Source: Lentzea albida
Lineage (GTDB): Bacteria > Actinomycetota > Actinomycetes > Mycobacteriales > Pseudonocardiaceae
Direction of reading: 5' to 3'
NCBI RefSeq assembly: GCF_900111005.1
Contig: NZ_FOFV01000013.1
Location: 186,001 to 250,000 of the forward strand
DNA: 64,000 nucleotides
Of the stretch, positions 26,964 through 35,480 are shown in pieces. Numbering within the stretch: position 1 is the stretch's first letter; every line of letters starts with the position of its first letter. Both the position numbers and the translations under genes were made by a program. The notes under the pieces are model-generated. The model saw only the letters and a program-made list of their open reading frames with translations. It ran no database searches and had not been told where the DNA came from.

Positions 26964-26990
26964 GGCCCCCGGCGCGATGCGCCGGGGGCC
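26964..26990 (+). terminator. Terminator of the tripeptidyl-aminopeptidase gene
   Basis: Perfect 12-bp stem GGCCCCCGGCGC / GCGCCGGGGGCC with a GAT loop, 18 bp after the stop codon, followed by GTTTCC. GC-rich stem with a short U tract, as usual in actinomycetes. Confidence 0.85.
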
Positions 26991-27365
26991 GTTTCCATGC
27001 GCGAGGGGCATGCGGAGCGCGCGGGGCGAGACACGGGGGCGAGACACGGCGAGCGCTGCGCGAAGGTCGAGGTGGGCGGTGGCGAGCCGGGGCGCGGCGG
27101 CCGGTGGCGAGCTGCGGCGAACCGGGGCGCGGCGGTCAACGAACGGCGTCGAGCCAAGGGCACGGCGGTGCGGCGAGCGACGGCGAGCAAGCCGGGGGGT
27201 GGCAGTACGGGAGCGTGGGAAGGCGGTGAACAGAGGTCAGCGGTGCGGCAAGCAGCGGCCAGCCGGGGGCTCGGCAGAGCGTGAGGCAGCAGGGCGGGGG
27301 TGTACCGAAATGGCGAGCAGCGGTCAGCGAGAAGCGCAGCGAACCCGCGCGGGACATGCAGGCCT
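26991..27365. other. Non-coding G/A-rich tract with short direct repeats
   Basis: About 375 bp with strong strand asymmetry: the plus strand is rich in G and A and poor in T. Several overlapping ORFs exist but their codon use is unlike the neighbours. Short direct repeats are visible: CGAGACACGG at 27027-27036 and 27040-27049, and CCGGGGCGCGGCGG at 27087-27100 and 27122-27135. No gene, promoter or stable hairpin recognised after the terminator. Confidence 0.55.
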
Positions 27366-28061
27366 TTAGCGCTGCCACCACTTCTTGCGGACGACGTCCA
27401 CGATCACGCACGTGATGTTGTCCGGCCCCCCGTTGCCGTTCGCCAGGGCGATCAACTGCCAGGCCGCCTCGGTCGCGTCCTCTGTGGACAGCAGGATCTC
27501 GTGCACGTCGTCGAGGTCCGTGTAGTCGGTGAGGCCGTCGCTGCACAGGAGGTAGCGGTCCTCGACCTTGGCCTGGTGCCACGTCAGGTCCGGGTCGTGC
27601 GAGTTGCCGGACTGCAGGGCCCGCAGGACGTACGCGCGGCGCGGGTGGACGAGGGCCTCCTCCGGTGTCATGCGGCCCGCGTCCACGAGGGCCTGGACCA
27701 TGGTGTGGTCGTGGGAGAGCTGGCGGAGTTCGCCTTCCCGCAGCACGTACGCGCGGGAGTCGCCGATGTGGGCCAGCTGGAAGGCGAGGCCCTCCCAGCG
27801 GATGGCGGTCAGGGTCGTGCCCGCGCCCGCCGGGGTTTCGGCGTCGAGTCTGCGGGCGATCTCCGCGACCGCCGGGCCGAGGTCGCCCTGCCAGTCCGCC
27901 AGGACGTTGACCGCGAGTGCGCTTGCCACTTCGCCGTGCTCGTGGCCGCCCATGCCGTCCGCCACTGCCTGCAGGTCCTGGCGGACGTAGACCGAGTCCT
28001 CGTTGTGCTCGCGGACGAGCCCCGGATCGGTCGCCACGGCGATGCGCAGCTCGTGTGTCAT
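27366..28061 (-). CDS. PP2C-family serine/threonine phosphatase
   Basis: 231 residues, soluble, no membrane anchor. PPM/PP2C metal motifs: ATDPGLVREHNEDSV (first Asp/Glu pair), VADGMGGHEHGEVAS (DGMGG), AHIGDSRAYVL (GDSR), LLCSDGLTDYT (SDG), and GGPDNITCVIV (DN). All metal-binding aspartates are present, so an active phosphoprotein phosphatase is expected. It is shorter than PstP, which carries a C-terminal membrane helix. It is divergent from the HTH-methylase gene; a Ser/Thr kinase lies just beyond, so the phosphatase could reverse that kinase's action. Confidence 0.92.
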   Translation of the reverse strand: MTHELRIAVATDPGLVREHNEDSVYVRQDLQAVADGMGGHEHGEVASALAVNVLADWQGDLGPAVAEIARRLDAETPAGAGTTLTAIRWEGLAFQLAHIGDSRAYVLREGELRQLSHDHTMVQALVDAGRMTPEEALVHPRRAYVLRALQSGNSHDPDLTWHQAKVEDRYLLCSDGLTDYTDLDDVHEILLSTEDATEAAWQLIALANGNGGPDNITCVIVDVVRKKWWQR

Positions 28062-28077
28062 GTTCCCAGTAGATCAG

Positions 28078-28112
28078 TTGTGAAGTGAGTTCACAAGCAA
28101 TACGGTTGTGAA
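28078..28112. promoter_or_regulatory. TTGTGAA inverted repeat plus third half-site in a divergent promoter
   Basis: TTGTGAA (28078-28084) and TTCACAA (28090-28096) form a perfect inverted repeat with a 5-bp spacer. A third TTGTGAA is at 28106-28112, directly before the methylase ATG at 28115. The array lies between the PP2C and methylase starts and is a likely operator; the HTH domain of the methylase is a candidate binder. Confidence 0.6.
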
Positions 28113-28114
28113 CC

Positions 28115-29497
28115 ATGGATGAGACTGTCAGCGCCGGGGACATTGCTCGCCTCGCCGAGGTGGGGCGGGCGGCCGTGTCGAACTGGCGGCGGCGGTTCGA
28201 GGACTTCCCCGCGCCGGTCGGCGGGACGGCCTCCAGTCCGTTGTACCTGTTGCGGGACGTCGAGTCGTGGTTGCAGCGCAACGGGAAGTCGTTCCGGGTG
28301 TCGCCGGCCGAGAGGTTGTGGACCCAGCTGCGGACCCACGACGACCTGAAGCTCGGTGAGGCGCTCGCCGCCACGGACGCGGACGCGGAGACGTTCGAGT
28401 TCCTCCACGAGCGCTACCTCGAAGCGCATTCGCGGCTGTTGAACCCCACTCCGCCCGAGGTCGTCGACATCGTGCTGAGCACCACCGACGGCGACACGGT
28501 GATCGACCCGGCCTGCGGCACCGGCAGCCTCCTCAAGGCCTCCCGGGCGCGGAACAAGATCGGGCAGGAGCTCGATCCGGTGTCCGCGGTCATCGCGCGC
28601 AGGAGGATGCCGAACGCGCAGATCTTCACCGGCGACTCGCTGCGGCACAACGGCGTCCAGGAGAAGGCCGACGCGGTCGTCTGCGATCCGCCGTGGCACG
28701 ACCGCGCGTGGGGGCACGAGGAACTGGTCGGCGACGCCCGCTGGACCTACGGCCTGCCGCCGCGCGGTGAACCCGAACTGGCCTGGTTGCAGCACTGCCT
28801 GTCGCTCACGAAACCGGGCGGGCTCGCCGCCGTCCTGATGCCGTCCGCGGCGGCGTCCAGGAGGCCAGGCAAGCGCATCCGCGGCAACCTGCTGCGCGCC
28901 GGCGCGGTCCGGGCGGTCGTCACCGTGCAGCCGGGACGCGACCTGTGGCTGCTGCGCAACCCGGTCGGCCGCGCGCCCGAACACATCGCGCTGCTCGAGA
29001 CACCGGGCCCGCTCGACCCCAACACGAGGGTCATCGACCTGCTCGACGACGACGTCGACCTCAGCCCGTCACGCCGCAGCGGCACCGACGCGTCCGCCTA
29101 CCTCGCGGCCCAGCCGACGTTCGCCCTCACACCGCTGCCCGAGCTGCGAGAACAAGGAACTCCCCCGCTGACGACGATCGGTGAACTGGTCAAAGCCGCT
29201 CCCGGCAAGCACGTCGTCACCTCCCCCACCGGCGCGACGTACGAGATCGACCCGCGCAGGCTCGACCCCGACTTCCTCGAAGGCGTGCTCCGGGCCGCGT
29301 TCGCCCGCACCCCCACCGGGTCCACTCGGCTCGACGTCAGGAGGACGCAGGTCCCGTCGCTGCCGATCGACGAGCAACGCCGCTACGGCCGGACGTTCAG
29401 GCAGCTCAAGGCACTGGAGGACGGGCTGGCGGAGGCCGCGCACCTGGTCGGGCTCGGGTACGCGGGCCTGCTGGGCGGACGGATCGGGCCGGCGTGA
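28115..29497 (+). CDS. Orphan N6-type DNA methylase with N-terminal HTH
   Basis: 460 residues. The first 65 residues form a MerR/XRE-like helix-turn-helix (GDIARLAEVGRAAVSNWRRR) ending in a helix that docks like excisionases (LRDVESWLQRNGK). The methylase domain follows: SAM motif I DPACGTGSLL (about 130) and catalytic motif IV CDPPWHD (about 190), a D-P-P-W variant of the N-P-P-Y/F of type I HsdM proteins. The C-terminal third lacks an obvious target-recognition domain. No restriction or specificity subunit is adjacent. A soluble Ser/Thr kinase starts 16 bp downstream. Confidence 0.88.
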   Translation: MDETVSAGDIARLAEVGRAAVSNWRRRFEDFPAPVGGTASSPLYLLRDVESWLQRNGKSFRVSPAERLWTQLRTHDDLKLGEALAATDADAETFEFLHERYLEAHSRLLNPTPPEVVDIVLSTTDGDTVIDPACGTGSLLKASRARNKIGQELDPVSAVIARRRMPNAQIFTGDSLRHNGVQEKADAVVCDPPWHDRAWGHEELVGDARWTYGLPPRGEPELAWLQHCLSLTKPGGLAAVLMPSAAASRRPGKRIRGNLLRAGAVRAVVTVQPGRDLWLLRNPVGRAPEHIALLETPGPLDPNTRVIDLLDDDVDLSPSRRSGTDASAYLAAQPTFALTPLPELREQGTPPLTTIGELVKAAPGKHVVTSPTGATYEIDPRRLDPDFLEGVLRAAFARTPTGSTRLDVRRTQVPSLPIDEQRRYGRTFRQLKALEDGLAEAAHLVGLGYAGLLGGRIGPA

Positions 29498-29513
29498 GAG
29501 TTAGGCTTCCCGC

Positions 29514-30461
29514 GTGCTGATCGCCGACCGCTACGAGATCGACGACCTGCCGCTGGGGCGGGGTGGCATGGGTGCCGTGCACGAGGGCCGCGACCTGCGC
29601 CTGGACCGGCGTGTCGCGGTCAAGCTGCTGCGCCTGCCCGGCAGTGATGACGAGGTGGCGCAACGGTTCGCGCGCGAGGCGCGGATCGTCGCGAAGCTCG
29701 AGCACCCCGGAGTGCCCGTCCTGTACGACTTCGGGACGTTCGAGCAGCGCCTGTTCCAGGTCATGCAGTTCGTCGACGGCGTCACGGTGGCCGACCTGGT
29801 CGGCGAGTTCGGCCCGCTGCCGGAGGCCTGGGCCGCGAACATCGCCGCGCAGGCCGCCGCGGTGCTGGCCGCCGCGCACGAGGAAGGCATCTGCCACCGC
29901 GATCTCAAGCCCACCAACCTGATGCTGTGCCCGGACGGCGCGGTGAAGGTGCTCGACTTCGGCCTCGCGCTGCTCAAGGAGAGTGACGTGGCCCCGTTCA
30001 GCCGGGCGGGCCAGATCCTCGGCACCCCCAGCTACATGGCGCCCGAACAGATCCAGCGCGGGGTCGCCGAGCCGCGCAGCGACCTGTACGCGCTGGGCTG
30101 CGTGCTGCACGAGATGATCGCAGGTGAACAGCTGTTCACCGGTCCGACGGCCTACGCGGTGTTCGACAAGCACGTCAAGGAAGCGCCACCGAGGACCGGG
30201 AGCGCGCTCGACCCCGTCGTGCAACGGCTGCTGGCCAAGGACCCCGGCGACCGCCCGGCCACGGCGCTCGACGTTTTCGAGTCCCTGCAAGGGTTTGCGC
30301 AGGACCCACCGCCGTTGCCCGGCTTCGTGCGGGACGGCTCGACGGCGATGTACTCGAGCGTGCAGGTCAGGCCGGGATTCGGTTCACCTCGTGATCACCG
30401 GTCGCCCACAGGTGCTGCACCGCGTACGCCCGCCACGGCCGCCACGCCTCCGAACGCCTGA
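29514..30461 (+). CDS. Soluble serine/threonine protein kinase
   Basis: 315 residues from GTG. Complete kinase motifs: glycine loop LGRGGMGAVHEG, ATP Lys in VAVKLL, catalytic loop CHRDLKPTNLML, DFG in VLDFGLALL, APE in YMAPEQI, and the DLYALGCVLHEM helix. Unlike most actinobacterial kinases there is no transmembrane or PASTA domain; after the kinase fold (about 265) only a short Pro/Ser-rich tail remains. It is coupled to the HTH-methylase gene by a 16-bp gap. Its tail overlaps the convergent alkA gene by 95 bp, and the last 32 or so residues are low-complexity and may be dispensable. Confidence 0.92.
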   Translation: MLIADRYEIDDLPLGRGGMGAVHEGRDLRLDRRVAVKLLRLPGSDDEVAQRFAREARIVAKLEHPGVPVLYDFGTFEQRLFQVMQFVDGVTVADLVGEFGPLPEAWAANIAAQAAAVLAAAHEEGICHRDLKPTNLMLCPDGAVKVLDFGLALLKESDVAPFSRAGQILGTPSYMAPEQIQRGVAEPRSDLYALGCVLHEMIAGEQLFTGPTAYAVFDKHVKEAPPRTGSALDPVVQRLLAKDPGDRPATALDVFESLQGFAQDPPPLPGFVRDGSTAMYSSVQVRPGFGSPRDHRSPTGAAPRTPATAATPPNA

Positions 30462-31239
30462 GCAGCGCGGCCGGCGTCGTCGGCAGGCCCAGCGCCTCCG
30501 CGGCCAGCCGGATGCCGAGGTCGGTCGGCAGGAACGCGTCGTCGTCCCCCAGGGAGCGCATCAGGATCGTCTCGACGGTCCACGGGCCGAAGCCGGGCAG
30601 CGACAGGAGCCATTCGCGTGCCACGGCCCTATCGGCGCCGGGAGACAGGTCCAAACCGGACTCCAGTGCACCGAGCAGGGCCGCCATCGTGCGGCGGCGC
30701 GACTCCGGCACCGCCAGCTCACCGACGTCGAACGCCAGCGGGAACGAGAACAGGTCCCCCACCGGCGTGCCGTAGGCGGCCACGAGCCGTGCGGCGTGCG
30801 TGCGCGCGGCCTTCGTCGAGACCTGCTGACCCAGCACGGCGCGGATCGCGAACTCCGCGCCGTCCACCGTGCGCGGCACACGGCGGCCAGGTGCGGCGGA
30901 AACAAGCGGCGCCAAAAGGGGATCCGCGGACAACGCGGCATCCACCACCAATGGATCGGCGTCGAGGTCCAGCAGAAACCGGCAAAGGTCCAGAGCTGTG
31001 GCCGAATCGCGAGGGTCGGACAGTTCCAGCGTGCAGGCGACGTGATCCGGGAACGGTTTCAGAGAGGCGATACCGAAACCGCAAGGGAGTCGCAAGGTTC
31101 GCCGGTAGACACCGTCGCGCCACTCCTCCACGCCGGGAACGGCGGTGGCGATGAGGTGGCCGAACAGGTTGTCGGGACACAGAGGTGATTGAAAGGACAA
31201 CCGTTCCGAGAACGTGCTCAGCCGCATGCCGACCAGCAT
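30367..31239 (-). CDS. alkA: DNA-3-methyladenine glycosylase II (AlkA-type)
   Basis: 290 residues from the ATG at 31239 (one at 31227 or 31296 also fits). The N-terminal half matches the AlkA N domain (LFGHLIATAVPGVEEW..YRRTLRLP). The C-terminal half is the HhH-GPD fold: RAVLGQQVSTKAARTHAARL, then helix-hairpin-helix LPGFGPWTVETILMRSLGDDDAFLPTDLG with the catalytic Asp of the GPD loop. Removes alkylated bases in base-excision repair. Often fused to an Ada domain in actinomycetes; here it stands alone. Ends inside the 3' part of the kinase gene (95-bp overlap). Confidence 0.9.
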   Translation of the reverse strand: MLVGMRLSTFSERLSFQSPLCPDNLFGHLIATAVPGVEEWRDGVYRRTLRLPCGFGIASLKPFPDHVACTLELSDPRDSATALDLCRFLLDLDADPLVVDAALSADPLLAPLVSAAPGRRVPRTVDGAEFAIRAVLGQQVSTKAARTHAARLVAAYGTPVGDLFSFPLAFDVGELAVPESRRRTMAALLGALESGLDLSPGADRAVAREWLLSLPGFGPWTVETILMRSLGDDDAFLPTDLGIRLAAEALGLPTTPAALLRRSEAWRPWRAYAVQHLWATGDHEVNRIPA

Positions 31240-31370
31240 GACGCCATTCCTGTCGAGACGCTGGCGGGAAAGCGACATCAATCCGGACGGGGCCAACCGG
31301 GTGGACCTGCTTCGCCGCGTGAAAATCCGTGGCTAGGCTGGCCGCAGCGCCGTTGCAGCAGTTGTCGGGT

Positions 31371-32084
31371 TCAGCAGGGAAGGGCGGCGTCGCGTGCGAT
31401 GAGAGCGGCCTGTACGCGGTTGTCGCACCGGAGTTTCGTCAGCAGTCGGCTGACGTGGGCCTTGATGGCCCCTTCCGAGAGGTACATGAGCCGTGCGATG
31501 CGTGCGTTCGCCATGCCCTGCGCCAGGTACACGAGCACTTCCTGCTCGCGTCGGGTCAGCAGGCTGATGCGGCTGCGTGCGGCGTCACGGCGTTCCGAGT
31601 CGGCACCGGTGAAGTGGTCGATCAACGCGCGCGTGGCGGACGGCGAGAGCATCGCCTCTCCGGCGGCGACGGCGCGCACGGCGTTCACCAGCGCGGCGGG
31701 TTCGCCGTTCTTGAAGAGGAATCCGGCCGCGCCGGCCCGCAGCGCGGGGAAGAGCAACTCCTCCGTCTCGGGCGTGCACAGCATGATCACCTGCGTGCCG
31801 GGCACGTGCCTGCGCACCATCCGCACGGCCGCGAGGCCCTCCATGCCGGGCATGGACGCGTCCATCAGCAGCACCTGCGGGCGTTGCCGCCGCGCCATTT
31901 CGAGCGCGCCACCGCCGTCACCGGCTTCACCGACGACCACGACGCCGCCGGACCGTTCCAGCACACCGCGGACGCCGGTGCGGATCAGCACCTGGTCGTC
32001 GGCGATGCCGACGGTGATCGTGCGCGGTTTGTCCACCAGTTGCAGACCTGCGCTCGCCCACGAAGTGCTCGTCGTCAACGTCAT
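31371..32084 (-). CDS. NarL/FixJ-family response regulator
   Basis: 237 residues with GGGAG before the ATG. Receiver domain about 20-140: acidic pair in VGIADDQVLIRTG, phospho-acceptor Asp in VLLMDASMPGMEG, and Lys in FLFKNG. The usual switch Thr is in LCTPETEE. LuxR-type HTH about 165-230 (LTRREQEVLVYLAQGMANARIARLMYLSEGAIKAHVSRLLTKL). No histidine kinase gene is adjacent, so it is an orphan or partnered elsewhere. It diverges from the zinc-finger/STAND/LuxR gene with 204 bp between starts. Confidence 0.93.
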   Translation of the reverse strand: MTLTTSTSWASAGLQLVDKPRTITVGIADDQVLIRTGVRGVLERSGGVVVVGEAGDGGGALEMARRQRPQVLLMDASMPGMEGLAAVRMVRRHVPGTQVIMLCTPETEELLFPALRAGAAGFLFKNGEPAALVNAVRAVAAGEAMLSPSATRALIDHFTGADSERRDAARSRISLLTRREQEVLVYLAQGMANARIARLMYLSEGAIKAHVSRLLTKLRCDNRVQAALIARDAALPC

Positions 32085-32288
32085 GCGGACTCCCTGTCAG
32101 ACCGGACCAGCTTCCAGTTTGTTCCCGAACGAGCACGGCGGGAAGGCAGGCATAACGAAGAGGTTGCGAACCGTCTCGGTCGTACCAAGCCGTAACGGCT
32201 CGCACGGGACGCTTCACCACGCACCACCTGCAGCAACGCCGGACCGAGACAGGAACACCCTGCCGTTACGGCTGGAGGAAAGGGACTC

Positions 32289-34694
32289 ATGACCAGCAAC
32301 GGGCGTTGCGCGCTGTGCGACGGCACGATGCCTCCCGCCACCTCCGAGCAACGCAGGTCCTACTGTTCCAACGCGTGCCGCCAACGGGCGTATCGCCGCC
32401 GCGTCACCGTGTCCGCGGCAGCACCCGCGACCAGGCAGAACCTGCGCGTGCTGTCGAACCTGCCCGCCGCGCGCGACACGTTCGTCGGGCGCCAGCAGGA
32501 GCTGTCGAAGATCGACCAGCTGCTGCGCCGGCATCGTCTCGTTACGGTCGTCGGCAGTGCGGGTGCGGGCAAGACGAGGCTCGCGCTGGAGGCGGCGGGC
32601 CGGCTCAGGCGCGGGCGGACGGACCGGGTCCTGCTGGTCGAGCTGGGCGAGATCACCGCCTCTCGAGACGTCGTGCCGGCCCTCGCCGACGCGCTCGGAG
32701 TGGTCGCGCGGTCCGACGAACCGTTGCGCGACACCGTGGTCGAGACGCTCGTGAACATGAAGGCGCTCGTGGTCCTCGACAACTGCGAGCACCTCCTCGA
32801 CACGTGCGCCGAACTCACCGACACGCTGCTGAACCGCTGCCCCGGCGTGCGCGTCCTCGCCACCTCCCGCGAGGCGCTGTGGATCACCGGCGAGGTCAGC
32901 TTCCACGTCGAGGGCCTGCCCGTTCCCTCGACGGACCGGGACCTGGTCACGACGGCGGCGCCCCGGTCCGAGGCCGTGAAGCTGTTCGTGGACAGGGCTC
33001 GCGAGCGCAAGCCCGACTTCCGGCTGACGCCGTCCAACACCGCCGCGGTCGCGTTGCTGTGCGCGCGGTTGGAGGGAATGCCGCTCGCGATCGAACTCGC
33101 GGCGCGGTGGGTGCGGTTGTTGCCGGTCACGGACATCTGCGACCGCATGGACGAGCCGCTGGAGCTGCTGACGCTGGGCTGCCGCAAGTCGCCGTCGCGC
33201 CAGAGCTCGTTGCGCGAGGCCATCGACTGGAGCTACCGGCTGCTGGAGCCGGACGAGCAGTTCGCGCTGCGGCGGCTGTCGGTGTTCGACGGCGGCTTCG
33301 ACCTGGCGGCGGCCAACGAGGTCTGCACGTCGGAACGCTCGGTGGAACCCGTGCTGGACGTGCTGTCCCGGCTGCAGGCCAAGTCGTTGCTGACTGCTGT
33401 CCCCGGCACGACCCGGTTCCGGCAGCTGGAGACGATCCGGTTGCACGCCAGGGAGAAGCTGCTGGCGGCGGGCGAGCTCGACACCGCCTACGAGGCGCTG
33501 GCCCGCTGGTTCACCGACCTGTCGGACGCGCTGCTCACCACGCCGCTGTCGATGCCCGCGGACGTGCAGCGCAAGCTCGACGACCACGTCGACAGCCTGC
33601 TCGGCACGGTCGAGTGGGCGGCCGACCGCGCCGACGAACGCCTGCTGCTGCTCACGGCGGCGCTGGCCGACTGCACCGCCCGGCGCGGACGGCTCGGCCA
33701 GGCGCGTGTGCTGCTGCGGGACGCGCTGCGGCGGCCGTCCACGCGCGACGACTACCGGTGCGTGGCCCTGAACCACGCGGCCCGGTTCGCGGCCGAGCAG
33801 GGCGACCACGCCGAGGCCGTGGAGCTGTCCGGTGAGGCGTCACGGCTCGTGCCCGCGAACTCGACGGCACTGGCGATGAGCTGCCGCAGCACGTTGGCGG
33901 CCGTGCAGCGGTATTCGGGCGAGTGGGAGGCCTCGGACAAGAACAACACGGAGTGCCTGAGGGTCGCCGAGTTGTTGGGCGAGCCCCTCGCGCGGGCGCA
34001 GGTGTTGGTCGATTCAGCGCGTACGGCCTTGTTTCTCGGCAAGCACGAACGCGCCGAGGCGAACGTCATGTCCGCGTTGCCCATCTCGCGCGCGTCGGGC
34101 GTCCCCGCGCGCATCGCCTCCGCTCTGAACACACGCGGCGCCGTCGCGTTGGTGCAGGGCGACCTGGACGAGTCGGCGCACGCGTTCCAGGAGGCGTTGC
34201 GCATGGACGGCATCAACCCGTTGACCGCACCCGACGCGTTGGAGGGTTTGGCCGTGGTCGCGTTGATGCGCGGTCAGGCCGAGCGCGCGCTACGGCTGGA
34301 AGCGACCGGACGGGCGATGCGCCGCTCTGTCGGTGTGGTGCCGAACCCGTTCTGGTCGGAGAAGGTCGCAGGGGCTATGCGCGCCGCACGGCTGATGCTC
34401 CCCGTTGCGCGCGCAGAAGCCGTCAGCACGCCGTTGACCGCCGCGGAGACCGAGGCGTTCATCCAGGACGAGGTGTGGCTGGACCGCACGGAGGCCGCGT
34501 TCGACGCGCTGGACGACCACGAGCGCCGCGTGATCGCGCTGCTCGCGACGGGCCTGACCAACCAGCAGATCGCGAACCGCCTGAACGTCTCCGTGCGCAC
34601 CGTGGCCTCGCGACTGCTGCGGCTGCGCGAGAAGCTGGGCCTGCAGAGCCGCGAGGACGTCGCCGCGTGGGGTGCGGAGCGGGCTATCGGTTGA
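32289..34694 (+). CDS. Zinc-finger/STAND/LuxR transcriptional regulator
   Basis: 801 residues with a strong GGAGGAAAGGGA ribosome site. Order: N-terminal C-x2-C...C-x3-C zinc finger (CALCDG ... YCSNACRQRAYRRR, 7-37), a STAND/NB-ARC ATPase with Walker A VGSAGAGKTRLAL (about 90) and Walker B LVVLDNCEHLLD, the EGMPLAIELAARW motif, TPR-like repeats 440-690, and a C-terminal LuxR HTH (LLATGLTNQQIANRLNVSVRTVASRLLRL). It resembles LAL/MalT-type regulators with an added zinc finger. Targets unknown. Overlaps the convergent HAD gene by 11 bp. Confidence 0.88.
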   Translation: MTSNGRCALCDGTMPPATSEQRRSYCSNACRQRAYRRRVTVSAAAPATRQNLRVLSNLPAARDTFVGRQQELSKIDQLLRRHRLVTVVGSAGAGKTRLALEAAGRLRRGRTDRVLLVELGEITASRDVVPALADALGVVARSDEPLRDTVVETLVNMKALVVLDNCEHLLDTCAELTDTLLNRCPGVRVLATSREALWITGEVSFHVEGLPVPSTDRDLVTTAAPRSEAVKLFVDRARERKPDFRLTPSNTAAVALLCARLEGMPLAIELAARWVRLLPVTDICDRMDEPLELLTLGCRKSPSRQSSLREAIDWSYRLLEPDEQFALRRLSVFDGGFDLAAANEVCTSERSVEPVLDVLSRLQAKSLLTAVPGTTRFRQLETIRLHAREKLLAAGELDTAYEALARWFTDLSDALLTTPLSMPADVQRKLDDHVDSLLGTVEWAADRADERLLLLTAALADCTARRGRLGQARVLLRDALRRPSTRDDYRCVALNHAARFAAEQGDHAEAVELSGEASRLVPANSTALAMSCRSTLAAVQRYSGEWEASDKNNTECLRVAELLGEPLARAQVLVDSARTALFLGKHERAEANVMSALPISRASGVPARIASALNTRGAVALVQGDLDESAHAFQEALRMDGINPLTAPDALEGLAVVALMRGQAERALRLEATGRAMRRSVGVVPNPFWSEKVAGAMRAARLMLPVARAEAVSTPLTAAETEAFIQDEVWLDRTEAAFDALDDHERRVIALLATGLTNQQIANRLNVSVRTVASRLLRLREKLGLQSREDVAAWGAERAIG

Positions 34695-35331
34695 GCGCGT
34701 AGACGTCGACCCACAGCCGGCACATCGCCTTGGCGGCCAGCTTGGCGTCCGGAACGTGCTGTGCCGCCTCGGTGTGCGCGCTCGTGATCGCGAGCACGGT
34801 CATCCCGGCCGCGTGCGCCGACCGGACGCCCGGCTCCGAGTCCTCGACCGCGAGGCACTGCCCAGGCTCCAGCCCCAGCTTGCGCGCCGCCACGAGGTAG
34901 GGATCGGGCGCGGGCTTGCCGTTCTGGACGTCCTCGCCGCTCACGATCACCTGCACGTGCCGCAGGATCCCGGACGCCGACGCGGCCGCCCGCACGTACC
35001 GGCGCGGCGCCGCCGACACCAGGCCGACAGGCCCCAGCTCCGCCGCGAGGGCGACCAGTTCCGCGGCCCCCGGCTGCAGCCCGAACGAGCCGCGCGCGAT
35101 CGCGTCGACCATGCCGTCGACGCACTCGGAGACCGCCCGCTCCGGCGTCAGGCCGTCGCACCGGTCGGCGAGGTAGGCGCCCCAGGTCGTCCTGCCCTGG
35201 ATCGCGGCCCAGTCGGCGCGGGTCCAGGAGCGGTCGTGGCGGGCGGCGACGGCGCTGATGACCTGGTTCCAGGTCGCGGTGCTGTCCACGAGGGTGCCGT
35301 CGAGGTTGAAGACGGTGGCGAGGAGCGTCAC
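34684..35331 (-). CDS. HAD-superfamily protein lacking the nucleophilic Asp
   Basis: 215 residues from GTG. The fold is HAD subfamily IA: motif I FNLDGTLVDS, motif II LVSAAPRR, motif III GKPAPDPYLVAARKLG, motif IV AVEDSEPGVRSA. Motif I should be D-x-D; the first residue, the phosphorylated nucleophile, is Asn (codon AAC, reverse complement of GTT near 35308). All other motifs are intact. It should therefore be inactive as a phosphatase unless it uses another mechanism, or has become a binding protein. Close relatives are beta-phosphoglucomutase/phosphoglycolate phosphatase types. Confidence 0.85.
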   Translation of the reverse strand: MTLLATVFNLDGTLVDSTATWNQVISAVAARHDRSWTRADWAAIQGRTTWGAYLADRCDGLTPERAVSECVDGMVDAIARGSFGLQPGAAELVALAAELGPVGLVSAAPRRYVRAAASASGILRHVQVIVSGEDVQNGKPAPDPYLVAARKLGLEPGQCLAVEDSEPGVRSAHAAGMTVLAITSAHTEAAQHVPDAKLAAKAMCRLWVDVYALNR

Positions 35332-35480
35332 CTGATCATGGTTGGGGCGGTGGGGGCGGGGGTGCGCGGCGGACCAGGGGGTTTGACCCGATGGTGCGAA
35401 CTTGCCGGCCGCTGCGGGGAGGCGGGCAGGAGCGGTGCGCGAGGACCGAGAAGTGTCAGACCTGGCTGGGATAATTGAAT

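Noticed and set aside
26991-27365. Coding ORFs within the G/A-rich tract
   Set aside because: Several overlapping frames are open simply because the tract lacks T; codon bias and composition do not match neighbours.
27366-30461. Pgl or BREX phage-defence system
   Set aside because: There is a methylase, kinase and phosphatase, but no PglZ, PglY/BrxC ATPase or large PglX; the kinase and phosphatase are of ordinary signalling type.
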